This document shows, in pieces, positions 50,155 through 61,966 of a stretch of DNA of 64,000 nt; the first letter of the stretch is position 1, and every line of letters begins with the position of its first letter. The notes beneath the pieces were generated by a model. The model was given only the letters and a program-made list of their open reading frames with translations. It was not told the DNA's origin and made no database searches. The stretch lies in assembly GCA_032821775.1 (NCBI GenBank), contig JAVLRN010000009.1, forward strand, positions 1,488,001-1,552,000. Reading direction: 5' to 3'. Source of the stretch: Sanguinoderma infundibulare. Lineage: Eukaryota > Basidiomycota > Agaricomycetes > Polyporales > Polyporaceae. A program made the position numbers and the translations under genes.

Positions 50155-51377
50155 ATGAACATTGCTAGGCACGTCGCCGGGGGCGCACTGCGTTTCCGGA
50201 CGTACGCGTCCGCTGCGTACGTCCCTCCCGCCTCGCTCGAAACCCTTCAGCGAGCCAGGGTTCCTCCCCCCAAGCCAAAACCCGAGTCATCCACCTTCTA
50301 CACCGGCCGCGCCAACTACTACGACCAGCTTCTTTCACTCGAGAGCGCCGTGAAACACAGTCGTTCTGCCCTCCAGGAGCTCGAGCTTCTACCTCTCCCC
50401 CGGTTCGCGCAAGAAAACCTCCCTCCCCTCTATGGCGTGTGGAAGAACAAGATCGACCTCGGTGAGCTCATGGCAGCAAAGCTCACCATGGCACGATATC
50501 GCCGATTCCTTGCCCAGCTCAACCAGCTGAACGAATACCGACGACTCGCGGAGGTGGCAGGGCACGTCGAGCTGGCAGAGCGCATACAACGCGTCTTAAC
50601 CATGTTCGAGAGGGAGAACAAGGATGCGGTCCTGGCCCGCGGGAAGAGGAAGCCAGTCAAATTCGACGAGTATGGGAGGTCGTACACCATCGGGCGGAGA
50701 AAGGAGAGCACCGCGCGCTGTTGGGTCATCCCGGTCCAGCCTCCACCAGAGGACCAGGCTGCTTCCTCATCCGCTGCAGAGGTTACTCCCCCTCAACAGC
50801 CGGACACCCCAGAATTGTCATATTCCCCTGTGGCTTTAGACCCTAGTGCCGAGGCTGTCTCCAGCCCTGCGCATCCGATCAAGGTGACCACAACGAACGT
50901 GCTGATCAACAATATTCCTCTTGCCGAGTACTTGTGAGTAGTCCTTTGCAGTGTTGTATTTCGCATATCTCCTCACGCCGCAATACAGCCCACACGTCTC
51001 CGACCGCGAGCGTGTTGTGCGTCCATTCCGGATCGCCGGTCTTCTCGGCGCGTACAACGTTTTCGCGCTAGTCCGAGGCGGAGGATCAACAGGGCAGAGT
51101 GGTGCCGTCACCCTTGCAGTTGCCAAAGCACTCGCGGCGCATGCTCCCGACGTCGAGCCATTGCTTCGTAAAGGTATGCAGTTAATGACCGGGCAAGCCA
51201 CCTATCACTTATTCCTTGTTTCCTGTTTCAGCGAAACTTCTCAAGCGTGATCCTCGTATGGTTGAGCGTAAGAAGACCGGTCGCGCAAAGGCTCGCAAGG
51301 CTGTACGTTGTTTCGTCTCTCCTCGATTGCCCTATGCTAATAGTCGATTCTATCAGTACACTTGGGTCAAGCGGTGA
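50155..51377 (+). CDS. MRPS9: Mitochondrial small-subunit ribosomal protein uS9m
   Basis: Component of the mitochondrial 30S-like subunit. Exons are 50155-50933, 50989-51173, 51232-51302 and 51357-51377, 351 aa. The N-terminus is Arg/Ala-rich and lacks acids (MNIARHVAGGALRFRTYASA), like a mitochondrial presequence. A long fungal-type N-terminal extension precedes the S9 domain. The S9 domain starts at YTIGRRKESTARCWV, carries a mitochondrial-type Pro/Ser insert, continues with FRIAGLLGAYNVFALVRGGG and STGQSGAVTLAVAKAL, and ends LLKRDPRMVERKKTGRAKAR followed by KAYTWVKR. The final Lys-Arg is the universal uS9 C-terminus that reaches the decoding site. The last exon is 21 nt. Confidence 0.95.
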
Positions 51378-52209
51378 TACCATATCTGATTGGTACCTCG
51401 GAGACACCCTGCTACAGTCGTATAATATTGATCAACGTTGTCGTAATCCAAGCATCCTGCTCTAGAGTTTTCAAGGCGGACAGCGGCCGTATGGCAGCAG
51501 ACACTGAAAATTCTTCAGGCTGGCCGCAGTCCTCAGCCTTTCTATATATTGTGCGTCGAATGGCTGTACGCTCTGTGGACTGTTGTCTCAGTCAATCTAG
51601 ATATCCTCGGGATTCCGAACGCGACGTTCTTGTCCCGCGTTAAGTTACTGCGAGGAGCACGAACGCCATGGACACCTTTCGGCCCGGAGAGGTTTACATG
51701 AACCACATTGCTCGCGGACAAGCATCGCTTCTGTCAGTCTTCCACCGGTCTGATGTGACACAGAGACTTCTGTCGGTCTCGTCCCCTGCAGGAGCCCCAA
51801 GGCATTGATTGGCCAATCCAGAACTTGAAGAATTCTCCATATGCAAATTTGTAGTACGGGACCGCACCGGCATTCAAGGAGAAGATTCAGATACCTAGGC
51901 ACGACAAGCCTTCGCGACCAATGTGAGCAATGTGGATGCCATTTCGACACCGACAATGATACAGTGCTTGCCAAAACACATGGATTGCCCCGCGTTGATG
52001 ACCATTGGTGTTGTGTCTCAGTCGCCGCCTGTGTCATCGGTGGCTGTCGTTGAGGGGTTGATGGATTGGACTCGGGCGTACCCACCCATGAACGAGACTG
52101 CCAAAACCTTGGCATGTATAAATCCTACAGGACGATGCCAGTGTTACGTTACAGCGTACCCCGTCCGTCTACAAGCCATTCTTTCACTCGCCACCCCGTT
52201 TCTCTCATC
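51378..52209. other. Intergenic region downstream of MRPS9
   Basis: About 0.83 kb with no recognisable coding exon. It lies between an intact gene and a decayed DUF6533 gene and may include degenerate 5' sequence of the latter. Confidence 0.45.
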
Positions 52210-53382
52210 ATGAGTACAGGTGGAGGACATCCCGACGTCTCTAAGCTTGTGCTCGCTGTGGAGACCATGTTGGCCGCTTACTGGCACCGTGCTTCCCAAA
52301 CTCACTGACAGCCTTGCTCTGGTATGAGCATGTCATCACCCTTGAAAGTGAAATAAAACACTTCTGGAGAGGAAGGTCCACGGGCGCCACCGCGCTGTTC
52401 TTGAATAGATATCTTCCCCTTGTAGAGGCCATGTTAGATATAGCCAGCTTCCTTCCAATGACTGCTAAGATGAGTCTCTCGAGCATCGACCAATCTGACC
52501 AGACTATTGACTGCGTCTTTCATCAAAGGTGTTCGGAACAGACATGTGCGCGGGACAGCCACCCAACAATAACCACTGTTCACCTAGTTTGGTGATAACT
52601 TCGATCACGAGTCAAGCGACCGGCGTGGTCCGAAATCTGCCATGGGGTGGTGAGTCCTCATCCTCGTCGAGAAGTGCGCATATGACCAAGTAGAACCACA
52701 TGCCTCAGCATTTTCCAGCCTGCGCACGTTCGCTTTGTGCAAACCGCCGTACAATCGGCCTGTCGCCGCGTCGAATACATGCACGGATGTGTTAACCACT
52801 CATGGCCATGGGTTGTAGTGCCCTACTTAGCTTGAACGCCGCGCACCTGATTTTCACTACGCTCTCGGTAAGGCGCACGTAGAGCATAAGTATCGGCTTT
52901 CTAACATATAAGTGTCCTGTCACCAAGTTGGAACCCTTCTCAGCAGCAAGACCAGCATTGTGACTACCTTCACGAGACCGTACGTGTTCAGACCATGCAT
53001 CCTATCGTGGTGGAACGTGCTGCTCACCGAATGTTCCAAAATTGCAACCGTTCTCATTTCCAGATTCCTCGTGGACTTGCAAGGAGTGAATCAACAGCTA
53101 TCCGATTCTTCCCAATCATTGGCCCATATAACAACGTCGTGTCCCGATACACTCGACTTCCACAACAGAGTGGTTGGACCGATGGGCACCTCTCTTTCAG
53201 GTTCTTGGATTGTTGATGATTTCGTCGACGACAGCGTCGACTCAGACAACGGAACTCAGGAGGAACAAAGTGCAGGCAACGTGGATGGTCAATATTGCAA
53301 TTTCCGACTAGGGGATGATATCGTATGTCATGTGTTTCTGAGGAGGGATATATTCAAACCACAAAGCATGCGCACGTCATGA
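52210..53382 (+). pseudogene. Decayed DUF6533 membrane-protein gene
   Basis: Three islands of similarity to the DUF6533 gene at 60.3 kb remain in order. They are the N-terminal core (LWYEHVITLESEIKHFWRG, GATALFLNRYLPLVEAM), a TM4 entry (AFSSLRTFALCKPPYNRPV near 52710-52770) and the C-terminal tail (RFLVDLQGVNQQLSDSSQS, FHNRVVGPMGTSLSG). The middle, which would encode the later TM helices, is about 300 bp instead of some 700 bp, and no set of splice sites that I tried restores one frame. The DUF6533 hallmark (aromatic-x-x-hydrophobic-T-L-x-x-E-I) is still readable. I infer deletion and decay, although a short expressed remnant cannot be excluded. Confidence 0.65.
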
Positions 53383-53489
53383 AAGTACGACTAAACCGGT
53401 AGCAGCGAAAGTAATAAGGTACACCAAAGGTAAAAGATCCACAGCAAGACAACTGACGTCCTGTACCGCAAACATACGCGTAGCGTTCG

Positions 53490-56400
53490 TCATTGGAAGA
53501 AGAGCTGACTGACCTCGCCCGCAGAGAAAGCGAGATTGCACGCTGGGCACTTGCGTTGCCGCGTTGATATGCGGGACTCCACGCATTGCTTACAGAACGC
53601 TATGAAATCGGTATCAGCCGATGACCGTGTATGCGATCATGTATGAACTTCGCTTACTATGCATGCACTTCGTAATCACCGTATTGCGCAAATTCAGTTG
53701 ACACGTTGAGCATTTGAGCAAGCTCTGCCCGATGATCGTCGTCAGCTTGAATGACGACAAAACACACTGGTAGTCCTCTCACCATGCACTTGTCAACTTC
53801 CTTCTGTAGTGATGCTTCCTTGGGGCTGGGATCGGGCGTAGAGATGGATTTGAGTTTCGCTGCCTGCTTATCTGCGTCCTTCTTGGTCTTCAGTAGACTC
53901 TCCTCGAGCTTCCGCAATTCCTCCCGTTTCTTGTCAACGGTTTTGGAATGTTCTTGGAACGCGGCGCGTACCTAATCGCGAAGCCGGGTTAGCACAAATG
54001 CAACACTGAAGGATTTCGGCCCTCACCTCTTCCCCGTTCCTGATTTCTCCTTCAGCTCGTCCTCGCCACAGGGCAAGCTCGGACTCTAATGCAGTTCCCC
54101 GATCCCGGTGCTTTTCCGCCACCTTCTTGCAAAGGGAAAGCTCCTTCTCGAGGTCGATCTGCAAGTGACCCGGATCAGGATGCAATCGAACATCACCACC
54201 GGTAAACTCACCACTCGACTACTAAGATTCTTCTCGATGTCCACGAGCTTCTCGATGGCCTTCGCTGCCTTCTCAAGGTTAACGGAAAGCTTCTTGCGCT
54301 CCAAGTCAACGGCGTCTTTGTCGCGCATGCACTGGAAGAACTTGTTCTCCGCCTTCGCCCTCTACGCAAAGTCGATAAGTTCTGTTAGGCACACGAGCAT
54401 CGACACCTTACCTCGGTGTTGAACTTGGCCAAACGGTCCTCCAGCGCAGATAAATCGAAGACTTTGCCCTTAACTTGGCGGTCGAGAAGCTCCCATGCAG
54501 ATGATAGCTTATCTACCTCTGCACACAACGCGGACTCAGCCTGATCTATGCCGTGAGAACTCACCAAACGGGGTATGATAAGCATGAAAAACCCACCTGT
54601 TCGCGTTGTTGATCCTGAAGTTGAAGTCTCTCGAGTTCTGCCTGCTTTCGTCGCAGCTGCTCGGACAATCGTGCCGCATCTGGTGACATTGAAGACACGT
54701 CGCCGTAGACAGCTTGGTACTTCTGCAGCTGCTTTTGTGCTTGTGCAAGCTGACGCCGAGCTTCCACCTCGCCATTGACAACGTCGCCGCGGCCTCCGCG
54801 CGTTGAAGCAAGTGTCTTCTCAAGTGCCGCGGCACGTTCTTCGGCGGCACTGTATCAAGAACTAGCTGTCAGTTGCCATTTACCGTCAGAGTTTCTACAT
54901 GACGCACGATAGTCTCTGTTTGAGGTCGTCGACGAAGGATGAGCTTTCCGAAGTGCCCTGCCACAAGAACTTCAACAAGTCCTCATCGCCGGCATTAGCA
55001 GCAAGACGCGTCTTCAGCCTCTTGTTTTCTGACTCAAGTGCCGCTATACGTTCCTATAACATCCATCAGCTTCAAACGAACACGTGTAAATTACAGTGCA
55101 TACCGCACGGTTCTCAGCCAGCGCTTTGAACTCTAACATCGAAGCTGACTTGACTTGCTCTTTCATCTTGCGCTCGTTGATCTCGGCCTGAAACTGGTCC
55201 CGTTGTTCACGAAGGCGCGAGCTCTCGACGTCTCGCTTGCTAAGCATCTGCTTGAGCTCGGAGATGGTAGTGTCTTGCGAAGTCTGCACTTTGCATTGAG
55301 CAACGATGTTCAAATATGTTAGTGGCGGACCTACCTTCATATTAACCTCGAACTCTGCACGGGATACATTCAGAGTATCCAGTTGCTCCTTGAGTTTCGT
55401 TGCTTCGGATTGCGACTCTTGCGAAGCGTGTTCCAGCCTCGATGTGCGCTCTACGAGAACCTTGTAATATGTAGATTGGGTGACAAGCTCTTCTGAAGGG
55501 GTTTTGAGCTGTCGTGCGCAGTTAGCACTTGACTACTGCCAAGCATCAAGGGAAGGGATTACCTGCAATTGTGCCTCTTGTAGTTGGTCACGTAGCTCCC
55601 CATTCTCACGTGTCAACTCCTCAATCTTGGCTTCCCGGAGGTCAGCAAGGTCTCGCCATTCATCAGAATCCAAGGCGTGATTGCCATTAACCATTGGTGG
55701 CTGACAGATGGCCACAACGGTGCAAACGGATGCATGATAAGACGAGCTGAAAGCAGTCATGAAAAATGCTACTTACTACGGGGGACGATGCTCCGTTCTC
55801 CACAGAAGGACTTGGTGTGGATTCCTCCTTGATTGTACCGAGATTCGGTGTTAGCGTTCTACTCTGTAACCTATCCGCGCGCTTCTCTGCCGCAAGAAGC
55901 TGCTGCTGATAACTCTCCTTCTGCGTCTCCGCATCCTGGAGCCGTAGTCGCATATCCGAAAGTTGTCCACGGAGGGCTGCGCGCTATACAACAATTTAGG
56001 CAAGACGATACAAGCTACAAACGGCCACCACGCACCTCGGACTCGACTTGCTGACATCTCCTCAACGTGTCCTCATTAGATAGTCCTGCATGACTTTGGC
56101 TACTCAAAGCAACGAATGCCTGAACGATCTCCGTCGTAGTGTCCATCTTGTCTTGCAATGACTTGACGTACTCCGACTCTGGTTCTGCGGAGAGGCGACG
56201 GGTGAGGTCATGAAGGCCTATAGTGATTAAAAACGTTAGTGTCAATACCACGTCAGCGCGATGCCGGAGAACGACTCGCCTTCGGACTCTGTCGGGAGAG
56301 AAGGGAGGTCCTCCGGCTTAACGAGGGAACGTATTGTGCCAATCAACTGCGCACGACATGAGGAACGGAGTCAAAACGCGTGCCATTGCCGCTCACCTGT

Positions 56401-56746
56401 GTCCAACACGCCTCCAAAGCGGCCAGTCCCGCTCGACATGTACTGAACCGCCGTTCCAGCTCTGCGACTCGTGCCTGGCTCCTCTCCGCCTCGCGTGAGT
56501 AGTGCTTCATGCGCCTGAATATGGCCTCCTTCCGAAACAGCTACATTCTTTCACGTCAGCTACGCGCGCCCAAGACTCTGACTCTAAGTGAAGCACCTCG
56601 ATATTGTCACCATCCTTTGGCTCGTCACCATGGGATGGGGTCGTTCCGTTCGGATGACTCGGCGAGTCACGGTCGTCCGAAAGAGCCCGTTTCTTAGCTC
56701 GCGAGTGCTCTCCGTCGTCTGCGTGTGGTCTCTTCTTGGATTCCAT
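53490..56746 (-). CDS. BRE1: E3 ubiquitin ligase BRE1 (histone H2B monoubiquitination)
   Basis: RING E3 that works with Rad6 to ubiquitinate H2B at the conserved C-terminal Lys (family knowledge). Sixteen exons start at 56746, 56540, 56346, 56217, 55983, 55700, 55508, 55283, 55053, 54849, 54540, 54361, 54158, 53971, 53724 and 53599, ending at 53490; about 805 aa. The N-terminus MESKKRPHADD and LFRKEAIFRRMKHYSREAER is diagnostic. Long coiled coil fills the middle. The C-terminal C3HC4 RING is rebuilt across two introns: KCSTC, KCMHTFCKQC and KCPAC, with the final FFQ. All eight zinc ligands are present. The third intron, inside ESEGLHDLTRRL, requires a GC donor. It lies in tail-to-tail orientation with the decayed DUF6533 gene. 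Confidence 0.95.
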
Positions 56747-57651
56747 AGCTGTGGGTGAAGAGTGGAGGAGACAGAGACGGCGACAGCAGCCACAGCGAGC
56801 TCGAGAAGGAAGTCGACCAGCAAGGGACGCCCGCGCTTTTCGAACTCCGAAAACGTCTGTCCTCCTTTGTAAGCGCCCCTGCTTCTCCGCTTTTGTCTTT
56901 GCCTAATCCCGCTCGCCCCCTCAACGCCCCCTTCTAACCTCTCTGCTTGCTCTCCCGCTTGACATCATCGAATACTATGCTCAAACCTGTGGTCTTATCC
57001 TCTGAACCCTGTGTTCCGCACGACGTTATTTTTCTATGGTCCGCCAGCCCCGCAATTACCGGCCGCGGCCAGCGACACAAGTCCACACCGTGTCTCCTTA
57101 TCATGCCCGAGAGGATGCTTGTATTGTACTTAATCAATCACGAACATCTCCGGCAATGAATTTTCCTGGCCCAACATTCGCGAGTAGGATGTCCAACGCC
57201 TGCTCAGGTGCACGGGGCGGACATTGCGTGTACTTCGCACCGATCGGCCTCGAAATGCGAACTTGGGTCACGGTATCTATTCATCGCCGGGTGCATTCAA
57301 GCTTCTGAACGAATATCAAATGTTCACGAAGATTCTGTTCGGTAAGCTTGTCCCACCTTCGCACCCTTTAACGATGTGCGATCGCTAATACTCCCTTGAC
57401 CATCCAATCAGTGTACGGGACTCGGACTCCACCGGCGGTGGAAGTGCGCCTGATTCACAAGATGGCCGTGCTAGCGCGAGTCTATGTCGATGAAGTTTAT
57501 GCGGTTGTCCATTGGCCTTCGTGGGCCGCCTAGGAATCACCTGAAGTAGGGTATAGCACCCTCGTTGGATAGATTGACGCCACCACCATATATATGCAAC
57601 ATCGTCCTGTGGGAGTGCAGAGGCACCACCGTCACCTTACGGTAAAGAAAG
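56747..57651. other. Divergent intergenic region between BRE1 and the third P450
   Basis: Holds both promoters. It also contains two phase-compatible open segments on the plus strand, about 57190-57341 and 57412-57533, with a clean GTAAGC donor and CAG acceptor between them. They read GHGIYSSPGAFKLLNEYQ and, after the junction, VYGTRTPPAVEVRLIHKM to a stop at 57531. No start exon or family was found, so they may be a relic or chance. Confidence 0.4.
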
Positions 57652-59733
57652 ATGCTGGAAATATCTCCTCTTCTTCTAGCTTTAGGCGTCGCTGTTAGTG
57701 TCTTCATCCTCATTCACACCTTCATTTCGAAGGCCAAACGCGGACCACTCCCACCTGGGCCAAAGCCCATACCATTCCTCGGTAATCTCTTCCACATCCC
57801 GCGGGAGCTTCCTTGGGTTGTTTATCTCGACTGGTCTTCGAAGTATGGTGAGTGGTCAGCTTCCTGGTCTTGTTCGAACTGCCGACGATCGGCTGCCAGG
57901 GGATCTCATCGGGTTACAACTCCCCGGAAACCAAACCCTCCTTATCTTGAACTCCGTTGAGGCTGCAATGGACCTGCTCGACAAGCGGGCTGCCACTTAT
58001 TCTGATCGCCCGAAGTCTCTGATCGTCGATCTGTACGTCTCCCGCGTTTCTGCTATTCTTCTGCTATTCTAGGACATGGTGGAGATCATGTGTATTTTCC
58101 TGTCCAGGATGGGGTGGAGCTGGAATACGCCACTTCTCCCTTACGGCGAAGAGTGGAGGCGAACCCGACGCGCGTCGTGGCAACACTTCGTGCCCAAAGC
58201 TATGTCCAAACATCGCCCCGTCCTCATGGAGGAGTGCCGTCGGTTTCTTCGTCTATTGTACGCAGAGCCGCATCGCCTTCGAGAGCTGCTAGGATTGTGA
58301 GTGAGAAAGACATCGGAGTGTTACTCGATGCTTGACGTACATCTAGCTCGTTCGCCGCGACAACGCTGAAAACCATGTACGGGATCGACGTCGCCCCAGA
58401 CGACCAGCGCTTCGTTCCGTTGCTTCATGCGGCCCTCGAGGGCCCGACGCAAGGTCTCATGCAAGGAAGCTTCTTGGTGGAGCACATCCCTCTCCTCCAA
58501 TACGTCCCGGCTTGGGTTCCAGGCGCTGGGTTCCAGAAGAAGTTCGCTCGCTGGAGATGTCTCGCCGCGGAGCTGCTCGAGAAGCCATTCGCCGAAGCAA
58601 AGCGCTCCTGGGTAAGTCGTTTGCATATACGTCTATGTACGTGCAACGGTTCGATACGTAAGTTCAAATCCAGGTGGCCGGCGAAGGATACCATTCCGCT
58701 TCGCACGAGATGCTGGAAACGATTTCCCAAACACAGCTCAGTCCTGCGGAAGTCGCTGATGAAGAGCGGATCGCCAAGATCGGTGCTGCAAACGTTTATG
58801 CAGGTGAGTTGGCTGAACATCAGTCGACTCAAACACGATTCTAATCTCTCACTTAGCTGGGTCTGACACGGCGAGTCTACTATTTTCCTCGAGAGCATAC
58901 TTTTCATAATATGAAGTTTTGCGCAGACATTCTGCACAATGCTGTCGTTCTTCATGGCCATGGCCATGCATCCCGAAGTGCAGGCGAAAGCACAGGCGGA
59001 GCTCGACGCTGTCATTGGTCCTGACAGACTTCCCGAATACAGCGACCGTGAGGCGCTCCCCTACATCGATGCCGTCGCCAAGGAGGCGCTCCGGTGGCAC
59101 AACGTGCTTCCACTTGGTGTCGTTCATCGCTCAATGGCGGATGATGAGTACAATGGCTACTTTCTCCCCAAGGGTACGCTCGTCTTGGCGAACATTTGGT
59201 GAGCCCTTTCATCTTGTAGCCTTCGGCATTCACGATGTTGATGTAACGATATGCTTAGGGGAATGATGCACGACCCGAAGGTCTATCCAAATCCGGAGGG
59301 TTTTGAGCCCGAGCGATATATCAAGGATGGTGTACTGAACCCTGATGCCCCTGATCCTTCAGATGTGGTCTTTGGGTTCGGGCGAAGGCAAGCATAGTTT
59401 TTCACAAAATGCACAGGGCCTTGATCTCCATCCGCAGAATCTGCTTGGGCAAAAATCTAGCAGATGCCTCTCTGTTCATTAGTATCGCCTCGATTCTGCA
59501 CGTTTTCAACATATCGACCCCCTTGGACAGCAACGGCCAGCCTCAAAAGGTGGAAGTCAAGGCGTCTACGGGATTCCTCTCGTAAGTAACTTGCGTACAT
59601 ATGTGATACTGAATACATGAGTCCGCTGGCACTGAGAGTTTCCCTCCTCTGTTTGGTTAGATACCCATCTGGTTTCGAATGCATCATCAAGCCGCGCTCT
59701 CGGGCTGCCGAAGCGCTCATTCTTGGGCAATAA
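57652..59733 (+). CDS. Cytochrome P450 (basidiomycete OrdA-like/CYP5144-like group)
   Basis: Microsomal P450; relatives are usually annotated O-methylsterigmatocystin oxidoreductase-like, which does not predict the substrate. Exons are 57652-57847, 57900-58032, 58108-58296, 58347-58611, 58674-58803, 58857-58870, 58927-59198, 59259-59387, 59438-59581 and 59661-59733, 514 aa. An N-terminal signal-anchor (LLLALGVAVSVFILIHTFIS) and Pro hinge (GPLPPGPKPIPFLGN) open the protein. The C-helix WRRTR-type motif reads PYGEEWRRTRRASW; the I-helix AGSDTT is split over a 14-nt exon; ExxR is KEALRWHNV; the haem loop is FGFGRRICLG. All are intact. Two introns, after AGSDT and inside GRRIC, need GC donors. 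It lies next to two DUF6533 genes but shares no obvious pathway with them. Confidence 0.9.
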
Positions 59734-60284
59734 TCTCGAAGAGTGGTTTCAGCTGGAATATGTCCACGCACTGTCAACGACTCTTGTGAGTAGTTTAAGC
59801 GGATTGAAAATAGCTCTTGTCATGGCGCGCGTTACGGCAAGCACGACACTAGCGATGTAAATGAACGCTGAGGTGGGAGCCGTTGCGAATTCGTCCCTGC
59901 TGAAAGCGCGCTCTAGTCCAAGATCATGCATGAACCTGGCTCGTACAAACATTCAGCGTGGCAGTGGTCATGGAGAATTAGTTGATGTCTTCTCACAGGA
60001 CTTGAACCCCACCCGTGCATTCGTGAGTGCGCCATTGCTGAATGTAGCGATTGACGCGGACGACCGTATGGAATAATTGCATGGACATGATTGATGGTTA
60101 CGCCACTGACCTCCCGAGCCGTCACAAGGAGGGCTCTCCAGGCCGCCGTGCGCGCTCGAAACCAAGTTCAATTTATATCCTCTCGTCGGTGACTGCGGCC
60201 CTTGGAACACCGACACTTACATAGGCATCCAAGTTGCGCACCCGTCGGTCTACTCAACTTCGACTTCCACGCAGAGTTTTCCCC
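59734..60284. other. Intergenic region
   Basis: About 0.55 kb between the third P450 and the DUF6533 gene, same orientation. It presumably holds a 3' UTR and a promoter. Nothing coding was recognised. Confidence 0.45.
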
Positions 60285-61966
60285 ATGACCGTCGACCACG
60301 GGCCTGAGGCAGCACAGTACATGGCTACGCAGGAGAGCATGTACGAGCTCCGTCTATTTGTTGGGTCCGAAATATTGACTGGCTGTCGCCTGATTCGTAG
60401 CAAGATCGACTACTATTGCACTCTAGCTGCGTTGAGTGTGTCTCTATCTCGTCGCTGCGGTGTGCGGTTGCTCACGAACATTGCTCACCAGCGTTACTCG
60501 TTTTCGAATACGTCATCACGCTGGATCGCGAGATAGCCTTGTTCTGGCAAGGGAATGCTACCGCGGCCTCTGTCCTCTTCTTGCTCACCCGGTATATTTC
60601 CATCGTGGCATACGGCGTCCGGACCGTCATGCTGGGTCCATGGTTGTGTCGGGTACGTGTGCTCTAGTTCTGATGTACTGCTGGCTCTCACCTACCGACT
60701 CTTAACAGAGGTATGTTTTGCGCTCATGATCAAAAAGCGGCCCCGAGTTGATCGCTGTGCAGCTTCTCCATACTGGCGATCGTAGCTCAAGTCGTAGCGT
60801 ACTTACAGTATATGCCATGGGCAGGTATGTTTTCGAACTGCATACACGCACACATGAATGGCTCCTGAGTATGTCGTCGGCAGCATTTTCGGCGTTGCGT
60901 GTCTTCGCTCTGTGCCGACGGTCCTACAGATGGCCTGTCTCCATCCTGGTCTTCGCGCTTTCTTCCGTCATAATCGGGATGAACTTCGTCTGTATTTGTT
61001 TCCATTTTGCCTATAATCCTATTGTAACTCAACAGTCCAACGCAACAGGCCCGACTGCATTGGATCAGCCGTTTCGAAAGCACGATCCTAGGAGTAGAGT
61101 GCACGATGTTCAACCCCCGTCTACCTTCTGAAATCAATAAATTGTGAGCACGTCTATACCTCAAGTTATTCCGGGTTCGCTAACACGTAGACTCGAAGGT
61201 GTATGCGTCTCATTCATACTTTTCCCTCCACCCCACAGCTGACTAGTGTGAATTATGATGTCGAAGTCACAATTCTACCTCGCGCGTGCCTCATAGCCGC
61301 CGATGTGATTGTCATTTGTGCGACGTGGCACGCAGCATACTGGTCCAACAGCATGGCCCGAAAAGCTCTTGTGAGTGCCGCCGGCGGTAGACGGACGTTG
61401 ACGTCTACTCTTTTCCGTGATGGTTCGTGACCACTTTCCGTTGTCGGATCATGGCTAAACGTCGTCGTCTTGGTTCTAGGAACACTCTATTTCGGGTATG
61501 CACTGCCTGGTGGTGGTTCAACCGTGCTGTACTAAACAGGATCCTAACACAGGCTTCTGCTCATAATGAACATCATCAACCTCACCCTCACCATGTTTCC
61601 GGTACGTCCTCCCTCTCTCTTCACAGGTCCGGCCACTGACGACCCCTCGTTCGTAGACCCAAACTGATGTCCTCACCCAAGTTAGCTACGCCGTCGAGTT
61701 CTCCGAACCGTACGTGGACCACTATCACATCGGGTAACGTCAAGCACACAGTGGTCCGCGATAGCTTTACAGCGGTCCTCGTCGCCAGATTCCTTCTGAA
61801 CCTGCAAGAAGTGGAGAGCCCTCCGCACATCTCCTTCGAGACTATGACAGAGATGTGGACGCTCTCCAGACCCGGCAATCCAGCCATCGGTAGCCGGGTT
61901 ATTGGGCCAATTGGCTCCACGCTTTCGCGACCCGACTCACCGGATATGGTCGAGAGAGAAGGATGA
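60285..61966 (+). CDS. DUF6533-domain multi-pass membrane protein
   Basis: Large basidiomycete family of seven-helix membrane proteins without a known function. Supported exons are 60285-60340, 60401-60435, 60492-60652, 60763-60824 and 60884-60987. Later exons carry family segments whose exact junctions I did not fix. The DUF6533 core reads TLAALTLLVFEYVITLDREI and then FWQGNATAASVLFLLTRY. Downstream are QYMPWAAFSALRVFAL (TM4 entry), ILPRACLIAADVIVI, LTSTLFRDG followed by GTLYF, LLLIMNIINLTLTMF (TM7) and the C-terminal VARFLLNLQEVES and SRVIGPIGSTLS. To keep frame between 60652 and 60763, either a 2-nt exon (60709-60710) or a non-consensus donor is needed. A decayed paralogue lies at 52.2-53.4 kb. 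Confidence 0.68.

Noticed and set aside
57652..59733. Possibility that the third P450 is a pseudogene because GT-AG splicing breaks its frame
   Set aside because: Two GC-AG introns restore a complete protein with every P450 motif intact, and similar donors occur in four other genes here.
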